DNA of 64,000 bases from Dehalococcoidia bacterium (lineage in GTDB: Bacteria; Chloroflexota; Dehalococcoidia; SM23-28-2; RBG-16-64-32). Positions within the stretch are counted from its first letter, which is position 1. Each line of letters opens with the position of its first letter. Under the pieces are notes generated by a model. That model did not search any database, had not been told where the DNA came from, and saw nothing but the letters and a program-made list of their open reading frames with translations. Of the stretch, positions 52,642 through 61,435 are shown in pieces. Position numbers and translations under genes: made by a program. The stretch is taken from positions 1 to 64,000 of the forward strand of contig JAUSFE010000060.1 of assembly GCA_030649945.1 (NCBI GenBank), given 5' to 3'.

Positions 52642-52948
52642 GCGGGCCGCACTTCAAGTAGCACATTTCTTTGCAGCGCCCCACCCCCCTTGGGGCCACG
52701 CGGCGGGCCCGGACCCCCTCCCGGCCCGCCGCGAGTCTCTTGTCCACCGCTTCCACAAAATCGCCCGTCAAGTTACCATAACCTCGGCTCACGGCCCGGT
52801 CGGCCGCTGGCTATAATGGAGCCGTTCCGCCACCTCGATTTACTTAAATGTCTAAGCATCTAATCATGAACACTGAGCCGGGCAATCGGCACTGGGGCAG
52901 TTGGGGGGCGTCCCCCTTCCTCCTTCCTCCTTCCTCCTTCCTCCGCTG
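52642..52948 (+). other. dnaE upstream region
   Basis: About 300 bp. A TATAAT at 52814-52819 is the best -10, with no clear -35. GGGGGGCGTCCCCC at 52903-52916 is a short hairpin. Four tandem TTCCTCC units (52917-52944) come directly before the ATG, with no GGAGG ribosome site in the last 30 bases. Confidence 0.5.
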
Positions 52949-55900
52949 ATGTTCACCCACCTGCATCTGCACACGGAGTACTCCCTGCTGGACGGGCTCT
53001 CCCGCATCCCCGCGCTCATGGACCGGGCCAAAGAGATGGGGCAGGAGGCGATCGCCCTCACGGACCACGGCGTGCTCTACGGCGCCGTGCAGTTCTACAA
53101 GGAGGCGAAGGCGCGCGGGATCAAGCCTATCGTCGGCGTCGAGGCCTACGTCGCGCAGGGGTCGCGCCACTCACGCGAGGCGCAGGACCCTGCGACGGGG
53201 CAGAGGACGGGCAAGCAGCCTTACCACATGACGCTGCTGGCGAAGAACGAGACCGGCTATCGCAACCTGCTGACACTGGTGACGAAAGCGCACCTGGAGG
53301 GCTACTACTACAAGCCGCGCCTGGACCGGGAGCTGCTGGAACAGCACCACGAGGGCCTCATCGCGCTGTCCGGCTGCGCCACCAGCGAGGTGTCGCGCCG
53401 CCTGACGGACGGCCGGTTCGAGGAAGCGGTAAAGGCGGCGCGCTACTACCAGGACGTCTTCGGCGACTTCTACATCGAGCTGCAGGAGCACGGGATCACG
53501 GAGCACGAGCCGCTGAGCAAGGATCTGGTCCGGCTGGCGAGGGAGACGGGAATCCCGGCGGTGGCCACGAACGACGTGCACTACGTCAACCGCGACGACG
53601 CGCCGTACCAGGACATCCTCCTCTGCATCGGCACGAACTCCACGGTGCAGGAGGAGAACCGCCTGAAGATGGCGGGCGAGTTCGGCTGCTACTACCTGAA
53701 GTCCGAGCAGGAGATGCGGGATCTCTTCCCCGAGCTGCCGGACGCCATCGACAACACCTGGCGCGTGGCCGAGAAGTGCGACCTGACGCTGGAGTTCGGG
53801 CGCCCGCGCCTGCCCACGGCCGAGGTGCCCGCGGGGGTGACCTCCGAGGAGCACCTGGCGCGGCTGTGCCGGGAGGGCCTGGCGCAGCGCTATCCGGCGG
53901 CGGGCACTGGACGGGGTAAGGCGGCGCCCGAGGAGGCGCTGCGGCGCCTGGAGTACGAGCTGGACGTTGTGCAGAAGACGGGGTTCGCGGACTACATCCT
54001 GGTGGTCCACGACTTCGCGCAGTACGCCCGCCAGAAGGGCATCCTGATGGCGGTGCGCGGCTCCGCGGCGGCGTCCATCATCCTCTACTGCCTGGGCGTC
54101 ACGGACATCGACCCGCTGGAGCACCGGCTGGTCTTCGAGCGCTTCCTGAACGTGGAGCGCCGCGAGATGCCGGACGTGGACCTGGACTTCGCGGAAGACC
54201 GCCGCGACGAGATGATCCGCTACGCCGCGGCGAAGTACGGCCACGACCGGGTGGCGCAGATCATCACCTTCGGGACGCTGGGCGCCAAGGCCTCGATCCG
54301 GGACGTGGGACGCGCGCTGGGCATGAGCTACGCGGACGTGGACCGGGTGGCGCGCCTGGTGCCGGTGATGCCGGCTTCCTTCGGGGTGATGACCATCGAG
54401 AAGGCGCTCCAGGAAGGGCCGGAGTTCAAGCAGCTGTACGAGGCGGACCCGGCGATCGCGAAGCTGATCGATAACGCCCGCGCCCTGGAGGGCGTGGCCC
54501 GCCACGCCAGCACGCACGCGGCCGGCGTGGTGATCTCGCCCGAGCCGCTGGTCAACCTCGTGCCCCTGCAGCGGCCTTCCTCCGGCGACGCCAACGCGCT
54601 GCCGACCACGCAGTTCGCGATGGGGGACGTGGCGGAGCTGGGCCTGCTGAAGATGGACTTCCTGGGCCTCACCAACCTGACGATCCTGGGCACCGCCCGC
54701 GACGTCATCAAGCGTTCGCGCGGCATCGACGTCGACCTGTCGTCCTCCTCCGGCGAGCCCGAGGGCGATGAGCGGGCGTACGCGCTGCTGGCGCAGGGCG
54801 AGACGTTCGGTGTGTTCCAGCTGGAGTCAGGCGGCATGCGGCGCTACGTGCAGGAGCTGAAGCCGAACTCCATCAAGGACCTGGCGGCAATGGTGGCCCT
54901 TTACCGCCCGGGGCCCATGCAGCACATCCCCACCTACATCGCGGCCAAGCACGGGCTCCAGGAGATCGCCTACCCGCACCCGGACGTGGCGGACATCCTG
55001 GACGAAACGTACGGGGTCATCGTGTACCAGGACCAGGTGCTGCTCATCGCGCAGAAGTTCGCCGGCTACTCCCTGGGCCAGGCGGACGTGATGCGCAAGG
55101 CCATGGGCAAGAAGATCCGCTCCATCATGAAGGCGGAGGAGGAGCGGTTCATCAAGGGCTCCCTCAAGCAGGGCTACACGAAGGAGCAGGCGCAGGAGAT
55201 ATACAACCTGATCGAGCCCTTCGCCGGGTACGCGTTCAACAAGGCCCACGCCGTCTCGTACGGCACCATCGCTTACCAGACCGCGTACCTGAAGGCCAAC
55301 TACCCCGAGGAGTACATGACCGCCGTCATGATGATGGCCGGCGACCAGAAGCGCGTGGCGGAGGCTTTCGCGGAGTGCGTGCGCCTGGGTATCCCGGTGC
55401 TGCCGCCGGACGTCAACCGCAGCGGCGTCAACTTCTCGCTGGAGAAGCTGGATGACGGCCGCACGGGCGTCCGCTTCGGCCTGGCGTGCGTGAAGAACGT
55501 GGGCGAAGGCATCGCCGAGGGGATCATCGAGACGCGCGCAGGCGCCCCCTTCGCCGCTATCGAGGACTTCTTCGAGCGCGTCAACGTGCGCCACCTGAAC
55601 AAGCGGGCGCTGGAGTGCCTGGCAAAGGCGGGCGCCTTCGACACCCTGGCGGAGCGGGCGGCGCTGCTGGCCAGCCTGGACCGGCTCATCGCCTACGGCC
55701 AGCGGGTGCAGAAGCAGCGGGAGTCGGGCCAGGGGTCGCTGTTCGACCTGATGGGCGCCGGCGAGCAGCCCGCGCTGCAGGGGCCGCAGCTGGATTCCGT
55801 GCCGGAGGCTCCGCAGCAGCAGCGGCTGAACTGGGAGAAGGAGCTCCTGGGGATATACCTCTCGGAGCACCCCTTCGCCCGCGCAGCGGCGGAGCTGCGG

Positions 55901-56542
55901 CAGTTCCTGACCTGCGGCGCGATCGAGGTGAACGCCGAGCTCGCCGGGCGCGACGTGATCATCGGCGGCATCGTCGCCGGCGTGCGCTCCCTCAGCACGC
56001 GCGACGGCCGCGCCTTCCTCGCCGTCGAGGTCGAGGACCTGACGGGCAGCCTGGAGGTGACCGTCTGGCCGGAGACGCTGGAGCAGACGCGGGAGATGTG
56101 GCAGCCCGGCAACATCGTGGTCGCCAACGTGCGGGTGAAGGCGCGCGACGAGCGGCTGCAGGTCGCCGTGAACAGGGCGCAGCTCTGGGGCGGGGAGGCG
56201 TTCGACCCGGCGCAGCTGCTGACGCCGGGCAACGGCAACGGAAACGGCTACCGCCGCAACGGCAACGGCTACGGCTCGCGCAAGGAGCCGGCGCCGGCGG
56301 GCGCGCCCCCGCAGCTGCGCGTCGTCCTCGAGGAGACGGACGACCCCGACAGCGACCACGAGCGCCTGCGGGCGCTGGTCAGCGCCGTCCAGGAATACGC
56401 CGGGGAGCAGCCGGTGCGCCTGTCCATCCGCCAGCGCGACGGCGCAGAGGTGGAGATGGAGCTGCCGCGCGCCCGCTACTGCCCGGAGCTGACGCAGCGC
56501 CTGGGGGATATCGTGGGGCCGTGGGGGATAGTTAGCGCCTAG
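52949..56542 (+). CDS. dnaE: DNA polymerase III alpha subunit
   Basis: 1197 residues from the ATG at 52949. A PHP domain (THLHLHTEYSLLDGLSRI region), the C-family polymerase catalytic aspartates in PDVDLDFAEDRR, the tau-binding/fingers region and an OB fold near 1000 are all as in DnaE1. A Gly/Asn-rich run (GNGNGNGYRRNGNGYGSR) precedes a last ~80-residue domain and looks like a flexible linker. It replicates the chromosome. The upstream TTG at 52901 would extend it through the TTCCTCC repeats and is unlikely. Confidence 0.97.
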   Translation: MFTHLHLHTEYSLLDGLSRIPALMDRAKEMGQEAIALTDHGVLYGAVQFYKEAKARGIKPIVGVEAYVAQGSRHSREAQDPATGQRTGKQPYHMTLLAKNETGYRNLLTLVTKAHLEGYYYKPRLDRELLEQHHEGLIALSGCATSEVSRRLTDGRFEEAVKAARYYQDVFGDFYIELQEHGITEHEPLSKDLVRLARETGIPAVATNDVHYVNRDDAPYQDILLCIGTNSTVQEENRLKMAGEFGCYYLKSEQEMRDLFPELPDAIDNTWRVAEKCDLTLEFGRPRLPTAEVPAGVTSEEHLARLCREGLAQRYPAAGTGRGKAAPEEALRRLEYELDVVQKTGFADYILVVHDFAQYARQKGILMAVRGSAAASIILYCLGVTDIDPLEHRLVFERFLNVERREMPDVDLDFAEDRRDEMIRYAAAKYGHDRVAQIITFGTLGAKASIRDVGRALGMSYADVDRVARLVPVMPASFGVMTIEKALQEGPEFKQLYEADPAIAKLIDNARALEGVARHASTHAAGVVISPEPLVNLVPLQRPSSGDANALPTTQFAMGDVAELGLLKMDFLGLTNLTILGTARDVIKRSRGIDVDLSSSSGEPEGDERAYALLAQGETFGVFQLESGGMRRYVQELKPNSIKDLAAMVALYRPGPMQHIPTYIAAKHGLQEIAYPHPDVADILDETYGVIVYQDQVLLIAQKFAGYSLGQADVMRKAMGKKIRSIMKAEEERFIKGSLKQGYTKEQAQEIYNLIEPFAGYAFNKAHAVSYGTIAYQTAYLKANYPEEYMTAVMMMAGDQKRVAEAFAECVRLGIPVLPPDVNRSGVNFSLEKLDDGRTGVRFGLACVKNVGEGIAEGIIETRAGAPFAAIEDFFERVNVRHLNKRALECLAKAGAFDTLAERAALLASLDRLIAYGQRVQKQRESGQGSLFDLMGAGEQPALQGPQLDSVPEAPQQQRLNWEKELLGIYLSEHPFARAAAELRQFLTCGAIEVNAELAGRDVIIGGIVAGVRSLSTRDGRAFLAVEVEDLTGSLEVTVWPETLEQTREMWQPGNIVVANVRVKARDERLQVAVNRAQLWGGEAFDPAQLLTPGNGNGNGYRRNGNGYGSRKEPAPAGAPPQLRVVLEETDDPDSDHERLRALVSAVQEYAGEQPVRLSIRQRDGAEVEMELPRARYCPELTQRLGDIVGPWGIVSA

Positions 56543-56630
56543 GCTTCGCTAATCTCTTCCCCTTCGCCGTAACACTCCCACCCCTCCAGCATCTCTCTTA
56601 TCGAAGTCTTCCGCCCTAGAGGGGGTTTCG

Positions 56631-57296
56631 ATGAACATCACCAAGATATCCGCTCTCCTGCTGTTCTTGCCGCTGGCCTTCGCCGCCTGCTCCGGCGGGG
56701 GCGACGGCTCGGCCGCGGAGCCGGCCGCCACGCCGACGGCCGCCGCTGACCGCCGGGCGGACCCCACGGCGGCGCCGGACGCGCCCGGCGTCAGCGGCAG
56801 CCTCTCGCCGAACGGCAACGCCCAGCCGCTGCCTCCAGCCGAGCCCGTCGAGACGCCCGAGCCGTACAACCCGGACCCGTACGCGGACTTCCCGACGTTC
56901 GCCCCGGAGCCCGAGCCGGAGCCGCAGGCAGACGTCGAGACGACCTCCTGGCGCATCTACTCCGAGGCCATCTACTACGACGCGGGCGGCGGCGGCGCGG
57001 CCATCGGCGCCACGTCGCGCGACCTGCAGACCTCCAGCGACGGCACCTGGGCCTTCGGCGACTCCGCCGGCACCTGGTACGTCGCCGAGATCACCGACCA
57101 GGACTGGAACTACTGGGGCGTGGACCCCTACGGCCCGACTTCGAAGATCGTCCTCGACGGCTGGAACGGCGATGTCGCGGCCGGGCCCATCGAGGGCACG
57201 GACGGCTACGTTGACTTCATCTGGGTGATCTACCGCGAGGGCCCGCCGACCATCGGCGCGCCGGGCACCGTCTGGATGAAGTTCGGGCACTGGTAG
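56631..57296 (+). CDS. Lipoprotein with SH3-like C-terminal domain (tentative)
   Basis: 221 residues. A lipoprotein-like signal (LLLFLPLAFAAC-SGGG), a Pro/Glu/Ala-rich linker, then a compact Trp/Tyr-rich domain (~105-221) with GTWYVAEITDQDWNYWGVDPYGPTSKIV, consistent with an SH3-like or small beta barrel. The -3 position of the lipobox is Phe, which is less usual. Function unknown. Confidence 0.6.
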   Translation: MNITKISALLLFLPLAFAACSGGGDGSAAEPAATPTAAADRRADPTAAPDAPGVSGSLSPNGNAQPLPPAEPVETPEPYNPDPYADFPTFAPEPEPEPQADVETTSWRIYSEAIYYDAGGGGAAIGATSRDLQTSSDGTWAFGDSAGTWYVAEITDQDWNYWGVDPYGPTSKIVLDGWNGDVAAGPIEGTDGYVDFIWVIYREGPPTIGAPGTVWMKFGHW

Positions 57297-57300
57297 CGGG

Positions 57301-57448
57301 CTACACACCCCCCAGCGCGAGCCGCTGCTCGTAGGCGGGGCTCTCGCCGGTGGCGTAGCGCAGCTCCAGGCCCAGGACGCGGCGGCGCGCGGCGGCCAGG
57401 CCGGCGCCGGCGTCCGTCACCTCGATCACGTCGTACAGCTCCTGGCCG
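57301..57448 (-). pseudogene. Duplicate of the phage-tail gene 3' end
   Basis: 148 bp aligned without gaps to 58434-58581, 144 identical by eye, with all four differences in the outermost 40 bp. It encodes the last ~49 codons and stop (GQELYDVIEVTDAGAGLAAA and ATGESPAYEQRLALGGV). It lies on the far side of the inserted genes at 57563 and 58219. Confidence 0.93.
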
Positions 57449-57562
57449 CTCACGAAAGAGTGCATACGTGGCGCGTTACGGGGGTATCCGCCAAGCGGTT
57501 CAGTGCAGATCCCACTCTCGTCTCCTTACCGTTGGCTATAATGTCAAAGAGGGTAGGGATAT

Positions 57563-58237
57563 TTGGCTAGTCGAGTAGACGTTGTGCTGCGGAAGTTCCC
57601 CGCGCAACTTGAAGCCATTCAGGCTCAATACATGCGGGACCTCGCCAAACGGGAGATGTCGGACGACCTGCTCCATGACATCGCACGGTTCCTCGAGGAT
57701 TGCCAACGCGTCCTCGATTGGACAGCAACTAACATCGACCGAGCGCATGGAAAGTCGAGTGTTAGATCTCCTTACTACCCCCTGTTCGATTCTCCAGTGA
57801 AGTTTGCTGATGCGATGAAGCGTGACTTCCCGGCCGTACCAAAATCCGTTTTCGATGCGATGGAGCGGCATCAGCCGTATCAGGCGGGCAAGGCCAGCCT
57901 CGGCTATCTGCACGACTTGGCTCGTGTGAACAAGCACCAGGATTTCACGCCGCAGACCCGCACCGAAACCCGACGCATTCGGGTATCGGGCGGCGGCGGA
58001 GTGGTCGAGTGGACGGCAGACGCAGTGACTTTCGGCAGCGGAGTATCCATCCTCGGTGTCCCCATTGATCCCCGCACCCAACGGCCTGAACCTTCATCGA
58101 CGCAGGAAGTTGCGGAGATTGTGTACGTCGGTTGGAATTTTTTGGATCCGAACGTTCCGGTGCTACCGACACTGGAATCCCTGAGTCAGTTGATTGCCGA
58201 AGCTGTCACGGACGTGCGTCAGTCGGCGGGTCTATAG
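57563..58237 (+). CDS. Accessory hypothetical protein between duplicated tail-gene ends
   Basis: 224 residues. TATAAT at 57536-57541 and an AGAGGGTAGGG site precede a TTG at 57563. Helical with a beta C-terminal half. LHDLARVNKHQDF contains R121-VNK-H125, like the N-x-KH motif of some uncharacterised HEPN-like proteins, but the spacing (RX3H) falls outside the classic range. Lower GC than surroundings. No known family. It looks like cargo placed in the phage region. Confidence 0.55.
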   Translation: MASRVDVVLRKFPAQLEAIQAQYMRDLAKREMSDDLLHDIARFLEDCQRVLDWTATNIDRAHGKSSVRSPYYPLFDSPVKFADAMKRDFPAVPKSVFDAMERHQPYQAGKASLGYLHDLARVNKHQDFTPQTRTETRRIRVSGGGGVVEWTADAVTFGSGVSILGVPIDPRTQRPEPSSTQEVAEIVYVGWNFLDPNVPVLPTLESLSQLIAEAVTDVRQSAGL

Positions 58238-58431
58238 CGGTGCAGTAGTCGCTCCGCGCGCTCTAATGCCTCTTCGTCTCCCGCCTCGGAATGAGAGGTC
58301 CCAGGATGAAGAAATTGGGTAAGAAGTCGAATTACAGCCAGCATCTCCTCGAGAGAAGCATAGTCGAAGCCATCCGGCAGTGGGGTGGTGCCAACATATT
58401 CAGAGGCGTTGCCACTTTGCTCGTTGCTCAT
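58219..58431 (-). CDS. Small hypothetical protein
   Basis: 70 residues, ATG at 58431, mostly helical and acidic (LEEMLAVIRLLTQFLHPG; EEALERAERLLHRYRP). It overlaps the end of the preceding plus-strand gene by 19 bp. It could be an antitoxin-like or immunity partner of the neighbour, without direct evidence. Confidence 0.4.
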   Translation of the reverse strand: MSNEQSGNASEYVGTTPLPDGFDYASLEEMLAVIRLLTQFLHPGTSHSEAGDEEALERAERLLHRYRPAD

Positions 58432-58433
58432 CC

Positions 58434-60392
58434 CTACACCCCCCCCAGGGCGATCCGCTGCTCGTAGGAGGGGCTCTCGCCGGTGGCGTAGCGCAGCTCC
58501 AGGCCCAGGACGCGGCGGCGCGCGGCGGCCAGGCCGGCGCCGGCGTCCGTCACCTCGATCACGTCGTACAGCTCCTGGCCGCAGTTCACCGGCGCCGTGA
58601 TCTCGCCGTCCGTTGCCGCCAGCGCCTCCCCGCGCAGCACGGCGTCGCCGCGGGCTTCCACCTGGGACTGCGCCGTCAGGTTCGCGTCGTGCACCTGCTG
58701 CAGGCGGTCGTAAACGGACTGGACGCCGGGCCAGTCGAAGCGCTCGCCGAAGACGCCCCGGCCGAAGACCTGCGCGCGGTTCGCGCCGGGCAGGCCGTCC
58801 TCGTAGCGTCCGGCCAGGAGACGGTGGTCTGTGCCGTAGGCGTAGTCCGTGGCCTCCGCGGTCAGCGGCTCCGTGAGGTAGGCGAACTCGCCGCGCAGGA
58901 AAATGACATCGGGGATCATGGCCAGCAGGCGGCGGACGGCGGCGAGGGCGGTCTCGCCGGGATGGACGGTGAAGGCGGGCGTCAGGCTGGTGGCGGCGCT
59001 GCCGGCGCCGGTCGCGGAGAACTCCAGGCCGGCGCGGGCGAAGAGGAATTGCAGGATGCCGAAGACGTTCTTCTCAGCGGCCGCCCACGCGTACTGTCGC
59101 CGGGCCCGCCAGCCGCTCATCAGGCCCCAGGCGTCGCGCGCCTCCAGCACGAGGGTGGCGCCGCCGGCCCCCGTGCGGCGCTCGATGCGTTCGGTCCAGT
59201 AGGACGGCCCGGCGGACGTCTCGGCCCCGGCCGCCGTGCGGTAGCCGGGGCTGACCCGCACCTCCGCTCCGGCCTTGATGGGCGATGGCAGCTGCGAGTA
59301 GCGGCCGTCGTCGTTGCGCAGGACGATGCGGGCGCGGCCGCCGAAGGGGACGTCGCTCAGCGAGGCTTCGAGGACGTCCGCTGTAACGTCGAGCGTGGCG
59401 ATGCTGAGGCCCGCGCTCCAGACGCCGGCCGGGGTGCTCAGCCAGACCGCGCCGGCGCTGAACGCGATCGCCTGCCCGTAGTCCGACCCGAGATCGAAGG
59501 GCACCGGCTCGCGCCAGAGGTTGAAGGCGAAATCGGCCGTGGCGGGGGAATAGGCGTGGTGCGGCCGCGCGTAGGCGACCGTGCCGGTGTACTTCTCGAC
59601 GAACGTCAGGCGGTAGGTATCGGGCTGCGACAGGAAGGGCGCCCGGAAGCTGACGGAGGAGGCGCTGCTGGCGCGGGTGACCTCGCGCAGGGCCGACCAG
59701 GTGCCCACGGCCTGCGAGAAGCCGTCTCCGAAGACGCAGGTCCAGACGTAGGCGATTCCGGCGCTGTCCGTGCCCGCCACGACGACGTTCCAATCGCCCT
59801 GGTAGTAGCAGGCCAGGCCGGCGACGGAGGCGACGCTGTTCGTCCATCCGCCTGGGGCGGACCAGACGCCTGACGTGCGCTTCACGGAGAAGACGCCGGT
59901 GCCGGCGGAGTAGACGAGCACGGCGTCGCCGCCGGCCTTCACGTCGGCGGCCAGCCAGGTCACCGCCCCGGAGGCTGTCGCCACGGCGGCGGCGGCGCCC
60001 AGTGTGGCGCCGTTGTCCGTGCTCTCGCGCACCTTCAGCACCGTGCCGCCGGCGTCCACGTTGAAGAGGAGCACGCGGGCGCCGTCCGCGCAGAGGGCGA
60101 CGCCGGCGTTGGCGGCCGCGTCCAGGTCTGTCCACGCCGAAAAGTTACTGCCAGCGCCCGGGTTGACGACCCGCTGGTAATACAGCCGGCCGCCGGAGAC
60201 CCGCGACCGCAGCAGCGAGCCGTCGCCGGGCACCGCCGCCGCGTGGTAGCCGTCCGGCTCGCTGCCGGTGTAGAGGCGCGCGAAGGCGAGCCGCCGGATG
60301 CCGCCGATGCGGTCGCTGACCACGACCTTCAGGTAGGGCACGGCGGACGCGCCCTTCTGGGCGGCAAGCAGCGTCGGGGATAGGGTGCGCAC
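58434..60392 (-). CDS. Phage tail-associated protein
   Basis: 652 residues. An N-terminal ~320-residue Trp/Gly/Ala-rich beta region (propeller-like; REVTRASSASSVSF and repeated SAPGGW/VWSA-type motifs) is followed by a ~300-residue domain with LSDVPFGGRARIVLRNDDGRYSQL and ADVLEA..., resembling a tail-hub or baseplate subunit. It ends in GESPSYEQRIALGGV. A dispersed palindrome is at 59847-59863. It follows the connector gene and belongs to the structural block up to 63569. Its 3' end is duplicated at 57301. Confidence 0.6.
   Translation of the reverse strand: MRTLSPTLLAAQKGASAVPYLKVVVSDRIGGIRRLAFARLYTGSEPDGYHAAAVPGDGSLLRSRVSGGRLYYQRVVNPGAGSNFSAWTDLDAAANAGVALCADGARVLLFNVDAGGTVLKVRESTDNGATLGAAAAVATASGAVTWLAADVKAGGDAVLVYSAGTGVFSVKRTSGVWSAPGGWTNSVASVAGLACYYQGDWNVVVAGTDSAGIAYVWTCVFGDGFSQAVGTWSALREVTRASSASSVSFRAPFLSQPDTYRLTFVEKYTGTVAYARPHHAYSPATADFAFNLWREPVPFDLGSDYGQAIAFSAGAVWLSTPAGVWSAGLSIATLDVTADVLEASLSDVPFGGRARIVLRNDDGRYSQLPSPIKAGAEVRVSPGYRTAAGAETSAGPSYWTERIERRTGAGGATLVLEARDAWGLMSGWRARRQYAWAAAEKNVFGILQFLFARAGLEFSATGAGSAATSLTPAFTVHPGETALAAVRRLLAMIPDVIFLRGEFAYLTEPLTAEATDYAYGTDHRLLAGRYEDGLPGANRAQVFGRGVFGERFDWPGVQSVYDRLQQVHDANLTAQSQVEARGDAVLRGEALAATDGEITAPVNCGQELYDVIEVTDAGAGLAAARRRVLGLELRYATGESPSYEQRIALGGV
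59847..59863. repeat. Dispersed palindrome, copy 5 (inside tail gene)
   Basis: TCCGCCTGGGGCGGACC at 59847-59863, in frame, coding for part of SAPGGWT. A weaker variant GTCCGCTAGGGCGGAC is at 60483-60498. Confidence 0.6.
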
Positions 60393-60395
60393 CGG

Positions 60396-61031
60396 CTACG
60401 GCCCCGTCACCGTGCTCTGGCCCGCCGGCTCCGCGGCTGGCGTGTACAGCCGCCGGACGCGGACGGCGTTGCGGCGTCCGTGGTCCGCTAGGGCGGACTG
60501 GAACTCCGCCAGGCGTTCCTGCCCCCAGGCCAGGTACTCGCGCCAGACGTCCTGCCCGCCCACGTTCACGCGGTTCGTAGCGAACGAAGCCCATTCCACC
60601 GCGGCATAACCGGCGGCGCCGGCGGCGATCACGTCCTCGAAGCGCGGGGGCACGGTGGAGGATGTCGCGTCGATGGTGTGCAGCTTCGTGTGGAAGACGC
60701 TGACGCTCTCGGCGCCGGCCGGCGCGCCGTCGATGAGCAGCGTCAGGGTGTTCAGCCAGACCGAGTAGCGCACGTAGGACGGCGGGTACTTCCCCGTGGG
60801 GTACTCCACGGCCTCGATGGCGACCAGGTCGGTCAGGCCGGCGATCGAGAGGTCGCGGCTGCCGGCGGTGGTGGTCAGGGCGGCCTGGGCCTCCAGCGGC
60901 AGCGCCAGGCTGAGGTCGCGCACCGCCCGCTGGACGTGGCGGTCCAGCTCGCCGTCGGTCCAGCGGTAGTTGGCGGCGTCCTCGTCGTGCAGGTCCTTGC
61001 GCAGGCGGGCGCGCATCTGTGTCAGGTCCAT
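60396..61031 (-). CDS. Phage head-tail connector/adaptor-like protein
   Basis: 211 residues. MDLTQMRARLRKDLHDEDAA and YRWTDGELDRHVQRAVRDLS begin a helical N-terminus as in phage adaptor (gp6-like) proteins; ALADHGRRNAVRVRRLYTPA ends it. It overlaps tail-gene spacing (3 bp before 60392) and is in the block with capsid. Assignment is by pattern and context. Confidence 0.55.
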   Translation of the reverse strand: MDLTQMRARLRKDLHDEDAANYRWTDGELDRHVQRAVRDLSLALPLEAQAALTTTAGSRDLSIAGLTDLVAIEAVEYPTGKYPPSYVRYSVWLNTLTLLIDGAPAGAESVSVFHTKLHTIDATSSTVPPRFEDVIAAGAAGYAAVEWASFATNRVNVGGQDVWREYLAWGQERLAEFQSALADHGRRNAVRVRRLYTPAAEPAGQSTVTGP

Positions 61032-61044
61032 GGTTGTCCTCCGT

Positions 61045-61287
61045 TCACGCGGTGTCCATGAGGCGCTGCTTCTCGGCGTTGACGGCGGCCTGCACGTCGC
61101 GCTGCGCCTGGTCCGTCAGGTCCTTGGCGTTGGCCATGAGCTCGTCGCTGACGGCGAGCTCCTTGACGTGCAGGAGCAGCCAGTCGGTGACGGTGAGCGC
61201 GGCGCCCTGGTCGGCGTTGTAGCGCGCGACGACGGCCTGGATGCGGGTGGCGATGCCGGCGGTGACGTCGATGGTGAACTTCGGCAT
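61045..61287 (-). CDS. Small phage-block hypothetical protein
   Basis: 80 residues, ATG at 61287 with AGGAGG, mostly helical (ITRIQAVVARYNADQG; KELAVSDELMANAKDLTDQAQRD). A conserved small protein might be a scaffold or chaperone; unknown. It follows the 29-residue membrane peptide, whose last codons contain its ribosome site. Confidence 0.45.
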   Translation of the reverse strand: MPKFTIDVTAGIATRIQAVVARYNADQGAALTVTDWLLLHVKELAVSDELMANAKDLTDQAQRDVQAAVNAEKQRLMDTA

Positions 61288-61292
61288 GGTGG

Positions 61293-61382
61293 TTACCCTC
61301 CTGTGGCGATGGTCTCGATGGCGATGATCAGGACGTAGGCGGCGAGCGCGACGGCGACGGCGGTGACGATGACACGGGTCAC
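61293..61382 (-). CDS. 29-residue membrane peptide
   Basis: GTG at 61382: VTRVIVTAVAVALAAYVLII then AIETIATGG. One hydrophobic helix, no partner. Possible but weak gene; its last codons contain the AGGAGG for the next gene. Confidence 0.35.
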   Translation of the reverse strand: MTRVIVTAVAVALAAYVLIIAIETIATGG

Positions 61383-61435
61383 GCTGGTCGCCTGGTTATG
61401 ACGCTAGGTGGTTTAGTGTGCATCGGTGTTGACCA

